Positions 23,753 to 36,272 of a stretch of 64,000 nt of DNA are shown here, piece by piece. The stretch covers positions 18,183,201-18,247,200 of the forward strand of contig OX463835.1 of assembly GCA_949825045.1 (NCBI GenBank), in the 5' to 3' direction. Under the pieces are notes generated by a model. The model was not told the origin of the DNA, did not search any database, and saw nothing but the letters and a program-made list of their open reading frames with translations. The position numbers and the translations under genes were made by a program. The DNA is from Argyresthia goedartella (lineage: Eukaryota; Arthropoda; Insecta; Lepidoptera; Argyresthiidae). The stretch's first letter is position 1, and each line of letters begins with the position of its first letter.

Positions 23753-25491
23753 CGGAGACCTACATGCTCTTGGGTAGACCTACCCCATACAATAATATCA
23801 TCTACAAAACTATCAACCCCTTCCAGATCCTCTAATAGCTGACGCATTTTACCATGAAATACTTCAGATGCACAATTTATTCCGTAAGGAAGTCTCAAAA
23901 ATTGATATCTCCCAAAAGGTGTGCTAAATGTATAGAGATCCGCGCTAGTATCATCTATTCTCAACATCCAAAACCCAGAATTGGCTTCTAAAACACTAAA
24001 CAGCTGAGCTCCCTTGAATTGCGTTGCCAGCTCATTAACTGTAGGCATTTGAAAATGAGCTCGTTGAATGGCATTGTTCAGCGGCCGCGGATCTAAACAA
24101 ACTCTAATGCCGTTATTCTTCTTAGCCGCTACAACCAACGCGTTCACCCACGGTGTCGGATGACTGACCTTACGAATTACTCCTAATTGAATAATTTTAT
24201 TTAATTCAGCATTCAGTCTGTCGCGCAATGCAAACGGTATCTTACGAGGCGCACATACCACTGGTTTTATTGACTTATCGACAACAATGTGATAAACTCC
24301 TGGAATCCGGATGACCACGGGGAGAGTCAACAGCAGTATGATTTTCTTCTTCCTGATACCGATTTTCACCGGCATATGTGTTAACATGTCATCGTATAGT
24401 ATCGTTGGCGGAAAACATAAGCTCTCAGGAAAACCGGTGCTGATTTTGGTGATGGCATCCACGAGCTGGGGTGTCCCTATCAGTGCAAGCGGTAAATTTC
24501 CACTAACCATACACTCACTTACATGGATAAAAAACTCTGACGAGAGCAGGAAAGATGACTCCAAACTACTTAGTCGGGTGTTGTAGTCCATGATGTCTAG
24601 GATAATATTGAGGATCCCTTGCGTGAATGATAGTTCCTCACTCTGTGTATTTAAGGCTTGAGTAATAAACTCGATGTTATGTTGTAAAGTAGCGGCAGTG
24701 TCATTGATATGTCGCTGTGTTATGCTGATACTATTAGCAAGGTTGACCAGCCCTGACTGCGTGATCTTGGTGATGGATTGGATTTTTTGATTTATGTCCA
24801 TTACGAAGTCTGTTGTGGCATTGGCACGTTTCTCATCAGATTTTAACACGTTCTCAATATCCCGAATCTGTTCATCTGTTGCCACCCCTGCGAACCAGTG
24901 ATAGAACTGGCCTATAAATTCGATGGCTCTCCTCTTCCTCTTGCTAACAAGGTTATCATTGACCCCTCTCGACGATCTGAATTTATGCCCGTGAACAGTG
25001 GTCCTTGCATTGATTGTTATCTGGTCAGGCTTCTTCGAGGCAGTGTCATCGATAGCTAAGGTGCCCACGTATTTGTTGCCAGTCCTGTCATCCAGAATCA
25101 GCTTGAGTTTTGCCGCGTTATCACCACGCGAGTCTACACGTGAGATTCCGATTTCTTGTGGGACAAATGCTAGCCGATTTTTCCTTAATTCCAACCGATA
25201 TTGGGCTGCAGACTGCGATTGGCGTAGCTCTTTTTCTCGGAATGAGTCCAGGAAGACACCGTCGATTAAGTTCGAAGTATCAGAACCTGTGAGGTACCTG
25301 GCATCGTTAGCTCTCAGATTAGGCTGCACGGAGACTTGTCCTATGCTGGCACCGTAAAAGTTATTTTTTGTCATGCTGCCTTTCCCGACAATATCATGGT
25401 CTGTTACCAAATTATTATCTTCGTTCTCTGTGGAGTAGTCTTTTCCCCTTTTAAATCGCCTGACTGTAGGTGCATCTTCACACAGTGACAC
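23753..25491 (-). CDS. Array unit 10: open env-RT fusion frame
   Basis: Open for 595 codons. It has the common KRGKDYSTEN start, LSFTQGILNIILD, NKIIQ, LEAN and LYTF. It is intermediate between units 9 and 11, as expected for stepwise local duplication. Confidence 0.6.
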
Positions 25492-27230
25492 CGGAGACCT
25501 ACATGCTCTTGGGTAGACCTACCCCATACAATAATATCATCTACAAAACTATCAACCCCTTCCAGATCCTCTAATAGCTGACGCATTTTACCATGAAATA
25601 CTTCAGATGCACAATTTATTCCGTAAGGAAGTCTCAAAAATTGATATCTCCCAAAAGGTGTGCTAAATGTATAGAGATCCGCGCTAGTATCATCTATTCT
25701 CAACATCCAAAACCCAGAATTGGCTTCTAAAACACTAAACAGCTGAGCTCCCTTGAATTGCGTTGCCAGCTCATTAACTGTAGGCATTTGAAAATGAGCT
25801 CGTTGAATGGCATTGTTCAGCGGCCGCGGATCTAAACAAACTCTAATGCCGTTATTCTTCTTAGCCGCTACAACCAACGCGTTCACCCACGGTGTCGGAT
25901 GACTGACCTTACGAATTACTCCTAATTGAATAATTTTATTTAATTCAGCATTCAGTCTGTCGCGCAATGCAAACGGTATCTTACGAGGCGCACATACCAC
26001 TGGTTTTATTGACTTATCGACAACAATGTGATAAACTCCTGGAATCCGGATGACCACGGGGAGAGTCAACAGCAGTATGATTTTCTTCTTCCTGATACCG
26101 ATTTTCACCGGCATATGTGTTAACATGTCATCGTATAGTATCGTTGGCGGAAAACATAAGCTCTCAGGAAAACCGGTGCTGATTTTGGTGATGGCATCCA
26201 CGAGCTGGGGTGTCCCTATCAGTGCAAGCGGTAAATTTCCACTAACCATACACTCACTTAAATGGATAAAAAACTCTGACGAGAGCAGGAAAGATGACTC
26301 CAAACTACTTAGTCGGGTGTTGTAGTCCATGATGTCTAGGAGAATATTGAGGATCCCTTGCGTGAATGATAGTTCCTCACTCTGTGTATTTAAGGCTTGA
26401 GTAATAAACTCGATGTTATGTTGTAAAGTAGCGGCAGTGTCATTGATATGTCGCTGTGTTATGCTGATACTATTAGCAAGGTTGACCAGCCCTGACTGCG
26501 TGATCTTGGTGATGGATTGGATTTTTTGATTTATGTCCATTACGAAGTCTGTTGTGGCATTGGCACGTTTCTCATCAGATTTTAACACGTTCTCAATATC
26601 CCGAATCTGTTCATCTGTTGCCACCCCTGCGAACCAGTGATAGAACTGGCCTATAAATTCGATGGCTCTCCTCTTCCTCTTGCTAACAAGGTTATCATTG
26701 ACCCCTCTCGACGATCTGAATTTATGCCCGTGAACAGTGGTCCTTGCATTGATTGTTATCTGATCAGGCTTCTTCGAGGCAGTGTCATCGATAGCTAAGG
26801 TGCCCACGTATTTGTTGCCAGTCCTGTCATCCAGAATCAGCTTGAGTTTTGCCGCGTTATCACCACGCGAGTCTACACGTGAGATTCCGATTTCTTGTGG
26901 GACAAATGCTAGCCGATTTTTCCTTAATTCCAACCGATATTGGGCTGCAGACTGCGATTGGCGTAGCTCTTTTTCTCGGAATGAGTCCAGGAAGACACCG
27001 TCGATTAAGTTCGAAGTATCAGAACCTGTGAGGTACCTGGCATCGTTAGCTCTCAGATTAGGCTGCACGGAGACTTGTCCTATGCTGGCACCGTAAAAGT
27101 TATTTTTTGTCATGCTGCCTTTCCCGACAATATCATGGTCTGTTACCAAATTATTATCTTCGTTCTCTGTGGAGTAGTCTTTTCCCCTTTTAAATCGCCT
27201 GACTGTAGGTGCATCTTCACACAGTGACAC
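25492..27230 (-). CDS. Array unit 11: open env-RT fusion frame (608 codons)
   Basis: Open throughout. Markers are FIHLSEC (shared with units 14 and 15), NKIIQ, LEAN and LYTF. It is the rightmost of four consecutive units with an uninterrupted fusion frame. Confidence 0.6.
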
Positions 27231-28967
27231 CGGAGACCTACATGCTCTTGGGTAGACCTACCCCATACAATAATATCATCTACAAAACTATCAACCCCTT
27301 CCAGATCCTCTAATAGCTGACGCATTTTACCATGAAATACTTCAGATGCACAATTTATTCCGTAAGGAAGTCTCAAAAATTGATATCTCCCAAAAGGTGT
27401 GCTAAATGTACAGAGATCCGCGCTAGTATCATCTATTCTCAACATCCAAAACCCAGAATTGGCATCTAAAACACTAAACAGCTGAGCTCCCTTGAATTGC
27501 GTTGCCAGCTCATTAACTGTAGGCATTTGAAAATGAGCTCGTTGAATGGCATTGTTCAGCGGCCGCGGATCTAAACAAACTCTAATGCCGTTATTCTTCT
27601 TAGCCGCTACAACCAACGCGTTCACCCACGGTGTCGGATGACTGACCTTACGAATTACTCCTAATTGAATCATTTTATTTAATTCAGCATTCAGTCAGTC
27701 GCGCAATGCAAACGGTATCTTACGAGGCGCACAGACCACTGGTTTTATTGACTTATCGACAACAATGTGATAAACTCCTGGAATCCGGATGACCACGGGG
27801 AGAGTCAACAGCAGTATGATTTTCTTCTTCCTGATACCGATTTTCACCGGCATATGTGTTAACATGTCATCGTATAGTATCGTTGGCGGAAAACATAAGC
27901 TCTCAGGAAAACTGGTGCTGATTTTGGTGATGGCATCCACGAGCTGGGGTGTCCCTATCAGTGCAAGCGGTAAATTTCCACTAACCATACACTCACTTAC
28001 ATGGATAAAAAACTGACGAGAGCAGGAAAGATGACTCCAAACTACTTAGTCGGGTGTTGTAGTCCATGATGTCTAGGAGAATATTGAGGATCCCTTGCGT
28101 GAATGATAGTTCCTCACTCTGTGTATTTAAGGCTTGAGTAATAAACTCGATGTTATGTTGTAAAGTAGCGGCAGTGTCATTGATATGTCGCTGTGTTATG
28201 CTGATACTATTAGCAAGGTTGACCAGCCCTGACTGCGTGATCTTGGTGATGGATTGGATTTTTTGATTTATGTCCATTACGAAGTCTGTTGTGGCATTGG
28301 CACGTTTCTCATCAGATTTTAACACGTTCTCAATATCCCGAATCTGTTCATCTGTTGCCACCCCTGCGAACCAGTGATAGAACTGGCCTATAAATTCGAT
28401 GGCTCTCCTCTTCCTCTTGCTAACAAGGTTATCATTGACCTCTCTCGACGATCTGAATTTATGCCCGTGAACAGTGGTCCTTGCATTGATTGTTATCTGG
28501 TCAGGCTTCTTCGAGGCAGTGTCATCGATAGCTAAGGTGCCCACGTATTTGTTGCCAGTCCTGTCATCCAGAATCAGCTTGAGTTTTGCCGCGTTATCAC
28601 CACGCGAGTCTACACGTGAGATTCCGATTTCTTGTGGGACAAATGCTAGCCGATTTTTCCTTAATTCCAACCGATATTGGGCTGCAGACTGCGATTGGCG
28701 TAGCTCTTTTTCTCGGAATGAGTCCAGGAAGACACCGTCGATTAAGTTCGAAGTATCAGAACCTGTGAGGTACCTGGCATCGTTAGCTCTCAGATTAGGC
28801 TGCACGGAGACTTGTCCTATGCTGGCACCGTAAAAGTTATTTTTTGTCATGCTGCCTTTCCCGACAATATCATGGTCTGTTACCAAATTATTATCTTCGT
28901 TCTCTGTGGAGTAGTCTTTTCCCCTTTTAAATCGCCTGACTGTAGGTGCATCTTCACACAGTGACAC
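27231..28967 (-). pseudogene. Array unit 12: two-base env deletion and RT stop
   Basis: CT is missing near 28014, giving a short out-of-frame end (SSVFYPCK). A TGA replaces the arginine codon after LRD near 27696. RT motif A is the native LDAN. It is a near twin of unit 13. Confidence 0.85.
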
Positions 28968-30702
28968 CGGAGACCTACATGCTCTTGGGTAGACCTACCC
29001 CATACAATAATATCATCTACAAAACTATCAACCCCTTCCAGATCCTCTAATAGCTGACGCATTTAACCATGAAATACTTCAGATGCACAATTTATTCCGT
29101 AAGGAAGTCTCAAAAATTGATATCTCCCAAAAGGTGTGCTAAATGTACAGAGATCCGCGCTAGTATCATCTATTCTCAACATCCAAAACCCAGAATTGGC
29201 ATCTAAAACACTAAACAGCTGAGCTCCTTTGAATTGCGTTGCCAGCTCATTAACTGTAGGCATTTGAAAATGAGCTCGTTGAATGGCATTGTTCAGCGGC
29301 CGCGGATCTAAACAAACTCTAATGCCGTTATTCTTCTTAGCCGCTACAACCAACGCGTTCACCCACGGTGTCGGATGACTGACCTTACGAATTACTCCTA
29401 ATTGAATCATTTTATTTAATTCAGCATTCAGTCAGTCGCGCAATGCAAACGGTATCTTACGAGGCGCACAGACCACTGGTTTTATTGACTTATCGACAAC
29501 AATGTGATAAACTCCTGGAATCCGGATGACCACGGGGAGAGTCAACAGCAGTATGATTTTCTTCTTCCTGATACCGATTTTCACCGGCATATGTGTTAAC
29601 ATGTCATCGTATAGTATCGTTGGCGGAAAACATAAGCTCTCAGGAAAACCGGTGCTGATTTTGGTGATGGCATCCACGAGCTGGGGTGTCCCTATCAGTG
29701 CAAGCGGTAAATTTCCACTAACCATACACTCACTTACATGGATAAAAAACTGACGAGAGCAGGAAAGATGACTCCAAACTACTTAGTCGGGTGTTGTAGT
29801 CCATGATGTCTAGGAGAATATTGAGGATCCCTTGCGTGAATGATAGTTCCTCACTCTGTGTATTTAAGGCTTGAGTAATAAACTCGATGTTATGTTGTAA
29901 AGTAGCGGCAGTGTCATTGATATGTCGCTGTGTTATGCTGATACTATTAGCAAGGTTGACCAGCCCTGACTGCGTGATCTTGGTGATGGATTGGATTTTT
30001 TGATTTATGTCCATTACGAAGTCTGTTGTGGCATTGGCACGTTTCTCATCAGATTTTAACACGTTCTCAATATCCCGAATCTGTTCATCTGTTGCCACCC
30101 CTGCGAACCAGTGATAGAACTGGCCTATAAATTCGATGGCTCTCCTCTTCCTCTTGCTAACAAGGTTATCATTGACCTCTCGACGATCTGAATTTATGCC
30201 CGTGAACAGTGGTCCTTGCATTGATTATTATCTGGTCAGGCTTCTTCGAGGCAGTGTCATCGATAGCTAAGGTGCCCACGTATTTGTTGCCAGTCCTGTC
30301 ATCCAGAATCAGCTTGAGTTTTGCCGCGTTATCACCACGCGAGTCTACACGTGAGATTCCGATTTCTTGTGGGACAAATGCTAGCCGATTTTTCCTTAAT
30401 TCCAACCGATATTGGGCTGCAGACTGCGATTGGCGTAGCTCTTTTTCTCGGAATGAGTCCAGGAAGACACCGTCGATTAAGTTCGAAGTATCAGAACCTG
30501 TGAGGTACCTGGCATCGTTAGCTCTCAGATTAGGCTGCACGGAGACTTGTCCTATGCTGGCACCGTAAAAGTTATTTTTTGTCATGCTGCCTTTCCCGAC
30601 AATATCATGGTCTGTTACCAAATTATTATCTTCGTTCTCTGTGGAGTAGTCTTTTCCCCTTTTAAATCGCCTGACTGTAGGTGCATCTTCACACAGTGAC
30701 AC
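28968..30702 (-). pseudogene. Array unit 13: two env deletions, two RT stops
   Basis: It has the same CT deletion (near 29751) and LRD-TGA (near 29433) as unit 12. It adds a further two-base deletion near 30176 just upstream of the cleavage site and the TAA after VFHG near 29063. This is the shortest unit, at 1,735 bp. Confidence 0.85.
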
Positions 30703-32441
30703 CGGAGACCTACATGCTCTTGGGTAGACCTACCCCATACAATAATATCATCTACAAAACTATCAACCCCTTCCAGATCCTCTAATAGCTGACGCATTTA
30801 ACCATGAAATACTTCAGATGCACAATTTATTCCGTAAGGAAGTCTCAAAAATTGATATCTCCCAAAAGGTGTGCTAAATGTACAGAGATCCGCGCTAGTA
30901 TCATCTATTCTCAACATCCAAAACCCAGAATTGGCATCTAAAACACTAAACAGCTGAGCTCCTTTGAATTGCGTTGCCAGCTCATTAACTGTAGGCATTT
31001 GAAAATGAGCTCGTTGAATGGCATTGTTCAGCGGCCGCGGATCTAAACAAACTCTAATGCCGTTATTCTTCTTAGCCGCTACAACCAACGCGTTCACCCA
31101 CGGTGTCGGATGACTGACCTTACGAATTACTCCTAATTGAATCATTTTATTTAATTCAGCATTCAGTCTGTCGCGCAATGCAAACGGTATCTTACGAGGC
31201 GCACAGACCACTGGTTTTATTGACTTATCGACAACAATGTGATAAACTCCTGGAATCCGGATGACCACGGGGAGAGTCAACAGCAGTATGATTTTCTTCT
31301 TCCTGATACCGATTTTCACCGGCATATGTGTTAACATGTCATCGTATAGTATCGTTGGCGGAAAACATAAGCTCTCAGGAAAACCGGTGCTGATTTTGGT
31401 GATGGCATCCACGAGCTGGGGTGTCCCTATCAGTGCAAGCGGTAAATTTCCACTAACCATACACTCACTTAAATGGATAAAAAACTCTGACGAGAGCAGG
31501 AAAGATGACTCCAAACTACTTAGTCGGGTGTTGTAGTCCATGATGTCTAGGAGAATATTGAGGATCCCTTGCGTGAATGATAGTTCCTCACTCTGTGTAT
31601 TTAAGGCTTGAGTAATAAACTCGATGTTATGTTGTAAAGTAGCGGCAGTGTCATTGATATGTCGCTGTGTTATGCTGATACTATTAGCAAGGTTGACCAG
31701 CCCTGACTGCGTGATCTTGGTGATGGATTGGATTTTTTGATTTATGTCCATTACGAAGTCTGTTGTGGCATTGGCACGTTTCTCATCAGATTTTAACACG
31801 TTCTCAATATCCCGAATCTGTTCATCTGTTGCCACCCCTGCGAACCAGTGATAGAACTGGCCTATAAATTCGATGGCTCTCCTCTTCCTCTTGCTAACAA
31901 GGTTATCATTGACCCCTCTCGACGATCTGAATTTATGCCCGTGAACAGTGGTCCTTGCATTGATTGTTATCTGGTCAGGCTTCTTCGAGGCAGTGTCATC
32001 GATAGCTAAGGTGCCCACGTATTTGTTGCCAGTCCTGTCATCCAGAATCAGCTTGAGTTCTGCCGCGTTATCACCACGCGAGTCTACACGTGAGATTCCG
32101 ATTTCTTGTGGGACAAATGCTAGCCGATTTTTCCTTAAGTCCAACCGATATTGGGCTGCAGACTGCGATTGGCGTAGCTCTTTTTCTCGGAATGAGTCCA
32201 GGAAGACACCGTCGATTAAGTTCGAAGTATCAGAACCTGTGAGGTACCTGGCATCGTTAGCTCTCAGATTAGGCTGCACGTAGACTTGTCCTATGCTGGC
32301 ACCGTAAAAGTTATTTTTTGTCATGCTGCCTTTCCCGACAATATCATGGTCTGTTACCAAATTATTATCTTCGTTCTCTGTGGAGTAGTCTTTTCCCCTT
32401 TTAAATCGCCTGACTGTAGGTGCATCTTCACACAGTGACAC
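30703..32441 (-). pseudogene. Array unit 14: open to a stop just before RT motif C
   Basis: The frame runs 547 codons, then stops at TAA after VFHG (near 30796), so the FVDD motif is not reached. FIHLSEC, LDAN and LCTF are present. SVQP is changed to YVQP, a change also seen in unit 17. Confidence 0.8.
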
Positions 32442-34180
32442 CGGAGACCTACATGCTCTTGGGTAGACCTACCCCATACAATAATATCATCTACAAAACT
32501 ATCAACCCCTTCCAGATCCTCTAATAGCTGACGCATTTAACCATGAAATACTTCAGATGCACAATTTATTCCGTAAGGACGTCTCAAAAATTGATTTCTC
32601 CCAAAAGGTGTGCTAAATGTACAGAGATCCGCGCTAGTATCATCTATTCTCAACATCCAAAACCCAGAATTGGCATCTAAAACACTAAACAGCTGAGCTC
32701 CTTTGAATTGCGTTGCCAGCTCATTAACTGTAGGCATTTGAAAATGAGCTCGTTGAATGGCATTGTTCAGCGGCCGCGGATCTAAACAAACTCTAATGCC
32801 GTTATTCTTCTTAGCCGCTACAACCAACGCGTTCACCCACGGTGTCGGATGACTGACCTTACAAATTACTCCTAATTGAATCATTTTATTTAATTCAGCA
32901 TTCAGTCTGTCGCGCAATGCAAACGGTATCTTACGAGGCGCACAGACCACTGGTTTTATTGACTTATCGACAACAATGTGATAAACTCCTGGAATCCGGA
33001 TGACCACGGGGAGAGTCAACAGCAGTATGATTTTCTTCTTCCTGATACCGATTTTCACCGGCATATGTGTTAACATGTCATCGTATAGTATCGTTGGCGG
33101 AAAACATAAGCTCTCAGGAAAACCGGTGCTGATTTTGGTGATGGCATCCACGAGCTGGGGTGTCCCTATCAGTGCAAGCGGTAAATTTCCACTAACCATA
33201 CACTCACTTAAATGGATAAAAAACTCTGACGAGAGCAGGAAAGATGACTCCAAACTACTTAGTCGGGTGTTGTAGTCCATGATGTCTAGGAGAATATTGA
33301 GGATCCCTTGCGTGAATGATAGTTCCTCACTCTGTGTATTTAAGGCTTGAGTAATAAACTCGATGTTATGTTGTAAAGTAGCGGCAGTGTCATTGATATG
33401 TCGCTGTGTTATGCTGATACTATTAGCAAGGTTGACCAGCCCTGACTGCGTGATCTTGGTGATGGATTGGATTTTTTGATTTATGTCCATTACGAAGTCT
33501 GTTGTGGCATTTGCACGTTTCTCATCAGATTTTAACACGTTCTCAATATCCCGAATCTGTTCATCTGTTGCCACCCCTGCGAACCAGTGATAGAACTGGC
33601 CTATAAATTCGATGGCTCTCCTCTTCCTCTTGCTAACAAGGTTATCATTGACCCCTCTCGACGATCTGAATTTATGCCCGTGAACAGTGGTCCTTGCATT
33701 GATTGTTATCTGGTCAGGCTTCTTCGAGGCAGTGTCATCGATAGCTAAGGTGCCCACGTATTTGTTGCCAGTCCTGTCATCCAGAATCAGCTTGAGTTTT
33801 GCCGCGTTATCACCACGCGAGTCTACACGTGAGATTCCGATTTCTTGTGGGACAAATGCTAGCCGATTTTTCCTTAATTCCAACCGATATTGGGCTGCAG
33901 ACTGCGATTGGCGTAGCTCTTTTTCTCGGAATGAGTCCAGGAAGACACCGTCGATTAAGTTCGAAGTATCAGAACCTGTGAGGTACCTGGCATCGTTAGC
34001 TCTCAGATTAGGCTGCACGGAGACTTGTCCTATGCTGGCACCGTAAAAGTTATTTTTTGTCATGCTGCCTTTCCCGACAATATCATGGTCTGTTACCAAA
34101 TTATTATCTTCGTTCTCTGTGGAGTAGTCTTTTCCCCTTTTAAATCGCCTGACTGTAGGTGCATCTTCACACAGTGACAC
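32442..34180 (-). pseudogene. Array unit 15: as unit 14, with RT missense changes
   Basis: It runs 547 codons to the same VFHG-TAA stop (near 32536). RT has VICKV for VIRKV and RNQFLRRP for RYQFLRLP, which suggests no purifying constraint on this copy. Confidence 0.8.
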
Positions 34181-35919
34181 CGGAGACCTACATGCTCTTG
34201 GGTAGACCTACCCCATACAATAATATCATCTACAAAACTATCAACCCCTTCCAGATCCTCTAATAGCTGACGCATTTTACCATGAAATACTTCAGATGCA
34301 CAATTTATTCCGTAAGGAAGTCTCAAAAATTGATATCTCCCAAAAGGTGTGCTAAATGTACAGAGATCCGCGCTAGTATCATCTATTCTCAACATCCAAA
34401 ACCCAGAATTGGCATCTAAAACACTAAACAGCTGAGCTCCCTTGAATTGCGTTGCCAGCTCATTAACTGTAGGCATTTGAAAATGAGCTCGTTGAATGGC
34501 ATTGTTCAGCGGCCGCGGATCTAAACAAACTCTAATGCCGTTATTCTTCTTAGCCGCTACAACCAACGCGTTCACCCACGGTGTCGGATGACTGACCTTA
34601 CGAATTACTCCTAATTGAATCATTTTATTTAATTCAGCATTCAGTCAGTCGCGCAATGCAAACGGTATCTTACGAGGCGCACAGACCACTGGTTTTATTG
34701 ACTTATCGACAACAATGTGATAAACTCCTGGAATCCGGATGACCACGGGGAGAGTCAACAGCAGTATGATTTTCTTCTTCCTGATACCGATTTTCACCGG
34801 CATATGTGTTAACATGTCATCGTATAGTATCGTTGGCGGAAAACATAAGCTCTCAGGAAAACCGGTGCTGATTTTGGTGATGGCATCCACGAGCTGGGGT
34901 GTCCCTATCAGTGCAAGCGGTAAATTTCCACTAACCATACACTCACTTACATGGATAAAAAACTCTGACGAGAGCAGGAAAGATGACTCCAAACTACTTA
35001 GTCGGGTGTTGTAGTCCATGATGTCTAGGATAATATTGAGGATCCCTTGCGTGACTGATAGTTCCTCACTCTGTGTATTTAAGGCTTGAGTAATAAACTC
35101 GATGTTATGTTGTAAAGTAGCGGCAGTGTCATTGATATGTCGCTGTGTTATGCTGATACTATTAGCAAGGTTGACCAGCCCTGACTGCGTGATCTTGGTG
35201 ATGGATTGGATTTTTTGATTTATGTCCATTACGAAGTCTGTTGTGGCATTGGCACGTTTCTCATCAGATTTTAACACGTTCTCAATATCCCGAATCTGTT
35301 CATCTGTTGCCACCCCTGCGAACCAGTGATAGAACTGGCCTATAAATTCGATGGCTCTCCTCTTCCTCTTGCTAACAAGGTTATCATTGACCCCTCTCGA
35401 CGATCTGAATTTATGCCCGTGAACAGTGGTCCTTGCATTGATTGTTATCTGGTCAGGCTTCTTCGAGGCAGTGTCATCGATAGCTAAGGTGCCCACGTAT
35501 TTGTTGCCAGTCCTGTCATCCAGAATCAGCTTGAGTTTTGCCGCGTTATCACCACACGAGTCTACACGTGAGATTCCGATTTCTTGTGGGACAAATGCTA
35601 GCCGATTTTTCCTTAATTCCAACCGATATTGGGCTGCAGACTGCGATTGGCGTAGCTCTTTTTCTCGGAATGAGTCCAGGAAGACACCGTCGATTAAGTT
35701 CGAAGTATCAGAACCTGTGAGGTACCTGGCATCGTTAGCTCTCAGATTAGGCTGCACGGAGACTTGTCCTATGCTGGCACCGTAAAAGTTATTTTTTGTC
35801 ATGCTGCCTTTCCCGACAATATCATGGTCTGTTACCAAATTATTATCTTCGTTCTCTGTGGAGTAGTCTTTTCCCCTTTTAAATCGCCTGACTTTAGGTG
35901 CATCTTTACACAGTGACAC
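34181..35919 (-). pseudogene. Array unit 16: stop at the start of RT
   Basis: Env is open for 424 codons to the LRD-TGA near 34646, the same change as in units 12 and 13. It carries KVRRF like unit 6 and LSVTQGILNIILD like units 5 and 9. Confidence 0.85.
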
Positions 35920-36272
35920 CGGAGACCTACATGCTCTTGGGTAGACCTACCCCATACAATAATATCATCTACAAAACTATCAACCCCTTCCAGATCCTCT
36001 AATAGCTGACGCATTTTACCATGAAATACTTCAGATGCACAATTTATCCCGTAAGGAAGTCTCAAAAATTGATATCTCCCAAAAGGTGTGCTAAATGTAC
36101 AGAGATCCGCGCTAGTATCATCTATTCTCAACATCCAAAACCCAGAATTGGCATCTAAAACTCTAAACAGCTGAGCTCCCTTGAATTGCGTTGCCAGCTC
36201 ATTAACTGTAGGCATTTGAAAATGAGCTCGTTGAATGGCATTGTTCAGCGGCCGCGGATCTAAACAAACTCT

